64,000 nt of DNA, taken from Turnera subulata (taxonomy: Eukaryota; Streptophyta; Magnoliopsida; Malpighiales; Passifloraceae). The DNA lies in NCBI GenBank assembly GCA_028386065.3, contig JAKUCV010001823.1, forward strand, positions 66,860 to 130,859, in the 5' to 3' direction. Every line of letters begins with the position of its first letter. The stretch's first letter is position 1. The translations under genes were made by a program, and so were the position numbers. Shown one piece after another: positions 60,169 to 64,000 of this stretch. The notes under the pieces are model-generated. The model ran no database searches and was not told where the DNA came from. It saw only the letters and a list, made by a program, of their open reading frames with translations.

Positions 60169-61713
60169 ATGGTGCTCTTCCCATCTTTTTTTGATGGTTT
60201 GGCTAGAACTGTATCGATCAAGAAAGGGAAGGAAAAAGATGTTGGTAAGGAAGCTGCAGAAGCATTGGCAAAAGGTGCTAAGAAGAAGGAGTTGATGTTG
60301 AGTTCCTCTGGCACCACCAAGTCCAATAAGTCCAACAATTTTGCCTCAGTCTGCTCCAAGCAAGGCCAGAAAGGAGTGAATCAGGATAGACTAATTGTGT
60401 GGGAGGTAAATGAACCGAATCCCATAAAAATATGGAACGAATTGATGTTGTAACAGCTTGGATTCATTTTTTTTTTTTTCCTTGAAAGAGTGATAAATTT
60501 GTGTCTGATTAAATTTGCAGGAATTTGGGTGCCAAGAAGATATGGTCTTTTGTGGGATATTTGATGGTCATGGCCCCTGGGGTCATGTTATTGCTAAAAG
60601 GGTTAGCAAACTGGTACCTTCTTCTTTGCTGTGCAATTGGCAAGAAACTCTTTCAGTTACATCCCTTGACTTGGACTTTGAGTTGGAACTGGATAGAAGC
60701 ATTCATCAGTTTGATACATGGAAGCAGTCCTACTTAAAAGCCTATGCTTCCATCGATGAGGAACTGAAGAAGCATCCTGGAATTGATTCCTTCTGCAGTG
60801 GTACTACCGCTTTAACAATTGTTAAACAGGTACATATATATAAAGCTTAAATTGGCTTCTGCTATTTACAAAACTTCTGTTATTTCAGTTGATAGACAAC
60901 TTATGTCTTTATTTATGCCAGGGTGAACATCTCGTTATAGCAAATATTGGTGATTCTCGGGCTGTGATGGCAACCACTTCAGATGATGGCAGTTTGGTAG
61001 CACTTCAGCTTACCATCGACTTCAAGCCTAATTTACCAGGTTAACTCTCTGTTCTCTACATGTATTCATCTGGTTTCACATAAAAAAAAAAGGGTTCAAA
61101 AATTCAATGCCTCTCTTTTAATGTGAATTGCAGAGGAGGCTGAGAGAATAGCACAATCCAATGGCCAAGTGTTCTGTATGAGTGACGAACCAGGAGTGTA
61201 TAGGGTGTGGGCTCCCAATGGCAAGACACCAGGACTAGCATTGTCAAGAGCTTTGGGTGACTACTGTGTTAAGGATTTCGGGCTTATTTCCGAACCTGAT
61301 GTGACTGAAAGAAACATAACAGACAGAGACCAATTTGTCATTCTGGCAACAGATGGGGTACATACTTCCTAATTACTATCATCAAATTTGTAAACTTCCT
61401 CCAAATTAAGGAAACACAGGGCTTGGCCTGGTGAGCAAAATGGGGATGCTGACTGATTGAGGATGACTTTTGTCTTGTGCAGGTATGGGATGTTATCTCC
61501 AACCAAGAAGCAGTGCAGATTGTTTATTCAACAGCAGACAGAGAGAAATCAGCCAGGAAGCTGGTGGAATGCGCCGTTCGGGCATGGAAATGCAAGAGAA
61601 GAGGCATTGCAATGGATGATATATCAGCCATATGCCTCTTCTTCCACGCTTCCCCACTAGCTGATCATGTGCTCATCTCCAAACAAGTTTATATGACGAC
61701 CAAACCGCAGTAA
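60169..61713 (+). CDS. Clade E protein phosphatase 2C (EGR-like)
   Basis: A Mg/Mn-dependent Ser/Thr phosphatase. Five exons (60169-60405, 60521-60829, 60922-61039, 61134-61357, 61483-61713) with consistent phases give 372 residues. The PP2C motifs are present: GVNQDRLIVWE, FCGIFDGHGPWGH (metal-binding Asp and the DGH), CSGTTALTIV, IANIGDSRAV, ALSRALGDYC, ILATDGVWDVI and the late RRGIAMDDIS (metal-binding Asp). The N-terminus MVLFPSFFDGLARTVSIKKG matches the EGR proteins, negative growth regulators under drought that contact microtubules; that role is from the family, not from this sequence. Gly2, needed for N-myristoylation, is Val here. The EGR or PP2C34/73 choice was not tested. Confidence 0.93.
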
Positions 61714-62040
61714 CTATTGTATAGCAGCAGCATATGTGTGTGTCTATGGGGCAAAGCTTTCTATGTGTCTAGATATATATATTTTGAAATGAAAACCTGG
61801 TCTTGACTTCAGGTGTTATTAGTCTGTCTATTGATCATGTTCTTAATCATGCTGAATAGTCTTTGGATTTCCTTCATATTATTAATTCATCGGAATTGAT
61901 CATCTTGCGATTGGGATGAGCATTCCTGTATTCATGGGCAGGATAATAAAAACAGCAATAACGCTGCAGTCCTTCAGGCTATAAAGGCCATTAATTGTCG
62001 TCACCTCCAAAATAAAAGCAATCCTGTGTTATACAGAAAC
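61714..62040. other. PP2C 3' UTR and spacer
   Basis: AT-rich; probably the 3' UTR of the PP2C gene. No other feature is seen. Confidence 0.4.
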
Positions 62041-62310
62041 CCGAATTGGGATGTTTGAATTTTAATAACACCTCCTCACAAAAGAGGCAAAAAAAGTGTT
62101 GACAAGGATAAACTAATTGCAGGGGAGGTAAAGGAACCAATATTTATATAACAAGCTGAATGCAATCATAGAAATTGAATTGCACAGGAAAAAAAGATTC
62201 AGGAATGACATGTCGGTTACAATGATACCTAGATGGCCCAGAGGCCAGAGCCCAAAATGTTGTGGTTCAGGCAAGTTCCCTTTTATCTTGTTCGGCTTAA
62301 TTGGGTCTCT
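62041..62310 (+). repeat. Duplicated segment, copy 1
   Basis: Shares several blocks in the same order with 63453-63985: GAATTGGGATGTTTGAATTT, an exon-like patch, GAGCCCAAAATGTTG...CAGGCAAGTTCC and TATCTTGTTCGGCTT. The spacing between copies is about 1.4 kb at the left and 1.67 kb at the right, so one copy has gained or lost sequence. Confidence 0.7.
62080..62127 (+). pseudogene. PP2C exon 1 end, decayed copy 1
   Basis: Translation RGKKSVDKDKLIAGE followed by GTAAAG lines up with the end of PP2C exon 1 (QGQKGVNQDRLIVWE, then GTAAAT). The donor site is kept but the rest of the PP2C is absent. Confidence 0.6.
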
Positions 62311-63452
62311 CTCTCTGTGGAAGATAAACGCAAGAAAAAAGAGCAGAAAAGTAGGGTTCTTCACTTGCTTGGTGCAACTTCACTACTTCCGCCCTTTTCG
62401 TGGTATCGGAGACAATTAACTTGTACTACATTTGATTCATTCCAGCATCTTGACTTGCTAATTCTTTTTTATTAGCTATGCTATTTTAATGTATTATTGA
62501 TATCACAGGCTATTGTATTACAGGCAACTCGGAACAAAATTCAGAGGTTTGGGTTATGCAGACAAAATCAATGACTACTTATTGGAGTATTTCTGTGTAA
62601 TTCCAAAAGATCTCTATTGAGTTTGAGGCCTCTAATGTTACGCCTCCAAATTAATTTTAATTGCATCAGATGATACAGTTGCACGATCCCCAAGTTGAAT
62701 ACTCTGCCGGACAGTAACTCCAGCAAATCAGGTGATGCAAGTTGATATGGTCTGGTTATGTGCTGCACTGACAATGTCACCAATTGTGAGGAAGCGGAGA
62801 CTCACATTATCTCTGTCATCGGTGGTGGTTTTGCTCATTGACTGTGAGTTCTGAAGGAAGCATCATCAGATGAGTTGATGGGCAGCCAGCGGATGGGATT
62901 TCAACTCATATAACAGAAGAACAGGAAGAAAAATGTCAGTGAAGGAAATATTAATGGATTTGGGTTGAGGAGGAGGTGCCAATGATAGTTTCAGGGAAGG
63001 AAACTTACACATCTTGTGTTGGTGTGATGAAAGGGAGATAACATCATATTGTTAGTGATGGTCATATCACTTGCATGCCTGGTGGCAAAATATATAATCT
63101 GGCTGGATATAACTTTTTCGCCGAAATTTTATTTTCCAACACTTTTTTATAATCTGTGTAGTGGTCCTTAAATTTTGTTCATAATTGCACAAACTATTGC
63201 TTCTTTGGTTATCCTTATTTTTTGTCTTCGAGTATTTTGACATCCCTCCAAATATAATTAGTGAACTCCTCTTGGAGTAAAGGAGATCATCATGTCTTTT
63301 GTTGGTTTTGAAGCTGTTTCATGTATGTAGTCTCGATTTCGACAAAAAAAATATATATGGGACAGTGTCATAATATATGGGATCCGTTAAAAAAAAAAAT
63401 AAAAACATAATATGGGATGTTGGAAAATAAGAAAAAACTCTGACAACACAGA
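62311..63452. other. Spacer between duplicate copies, no gene
   Basis: 1.1 kb of AT-rich DNA; no supported reading frame or RNA gene. Confidence 0.4.
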
Positions 63453-63985
63453 ACCTCGAATTTGGATGTTTGAATTTGAACACCTGCGAGGGCAAAGAGT
63501 TAATCAGGATAGGCGGCTAATTGAGCGGCAAGTAAAGGAAGTGACACTAAAGATTCAATAAACATATTGAGATCCTTGCATCCATTATTTGATCTCTTAA
63601 ACATATTTATTCTAAACACAGTTGTAACATGAAATTTTGAAGAAACGATAAAGAGAGTTGATTAGAAATTTTTGGATTTGATATGGCTTGATCCATACTC
63701 AATTTAACCAGGTAAATTACAAAATCGTTGGGTTGTTGGCTCCCTTGCAATTGGATAACCATTTTTACTCAATCCCAAAATTCTTGAGCTAATTCTGCAT
63801 ATTATATTACACATATACTTTATTATTCTAATCTTTATTTTATTCTGTTGCATTCATACTTAGAGCAAGGTGGGTACTTTACCCTAGTTACATTCGGTCT
63901 AGTGAAACCAGGTGGGCCTAGAGCCCAAAAATGTTAAACTTCAGGCAAGTTCCTTCCTCCTTATCTTGTTCGGCTTCGCGTCTCT
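63453..63985 (+). repeat. Duplicated segment, copy 2
   Basis: The second copy of the segment at 62041-62310, with extra sequence between its blocks. The repeat runs nearly to the window end, so more copies may follow. Confidence 0.7.
63484..63530 (+). pseudogene. PP2C exon 1 end, decayed copy 2
   Basis: Translation RGQRVNQDRRLIERQ with a donor-like GTAAAG resembles the end of PP2C exon 1, with small indels. It keeps NQDR, lost in copy 1. Confidence 0.6.
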
Positions 63986-64000
63986 CCCCGGGCAAAGAGC

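Overview
The window is nuclear DNA from a flowering plant, most likely a eudicot; I cannot name the species. The signs are spliced genes with short AT-rich introns, a group VII ERF with its Cys2 N-degron, a PX-PH type phospholipase D zeta, a clade-E PP2C, and a dense load of plant Copia, Gypsy, LINE, SINE-like and hAT elements.

Five host genes are supported. Left to right they are: the 3' end of a TPR protein gene (1-1266, +); a group VII ERF (7975-9017, +); an intronless glycine-rich single-pass membrane protein (25565-26197, -); a 20-exon phospholipase D zeta (48048-57221, +); and a 5-exon PP2C of the EGR type (60169-61713, +). There is no operon logic. The genes are separate islands between repeats.

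Repeat layout. 1.96-4.8 kb is an antisense LINE that keeps ORF1 and the endonuclease but lacks the reverse transcriptase, with a hAT MITE in its 5' side. 6.99-7.69 kb and 10.93-11.52 kb are two more hAT-type MITEs with perfect 8-bp target duplications; the first sits just upstream of the ERF promoter. 12.64-18.04 kb is a Tork/TNT1-like Copia element killed by nonsense mutations. 18.57-19.23 kb (+) and 21.6-23.3 kb (-) are LINE 3' fragments, the second beside an F-box/LRR gene fragment.

26.96-46.04 kb is a 19-kb three-level nest. A nearly intact Copia element (TSD CTCTC) carries in its leader a long Gypsy solo LTR (TSD TACTA). That LTR is itself interrupted by a very young non-autonomous Tekay-like Gypsy element. 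The innermost element has a gag gene on the minus strand and no pol. In the place of pol it carries two oppositely transcribed intact ORFs, each with its own TATA box and poly(A) signal. One encodes a basic coiled-coil protein; the other joins an unknown domain to the start of a LINE endonuclease. Its 5' LTR is abnormal, being a 697-bp unit whose U5 part is inverted. This innermost element is my best candidate for an undescribed system.

Downstream, the PLD zeta gene has a GC-AG first intron and a decayed second copy of its C-terminal HKD exon. The PP2C gene is followed by two decayed copies of its first exon-intron junction inside a duplicated segment. Percent identities and dates were not computed; differences quoted were counted by eye.
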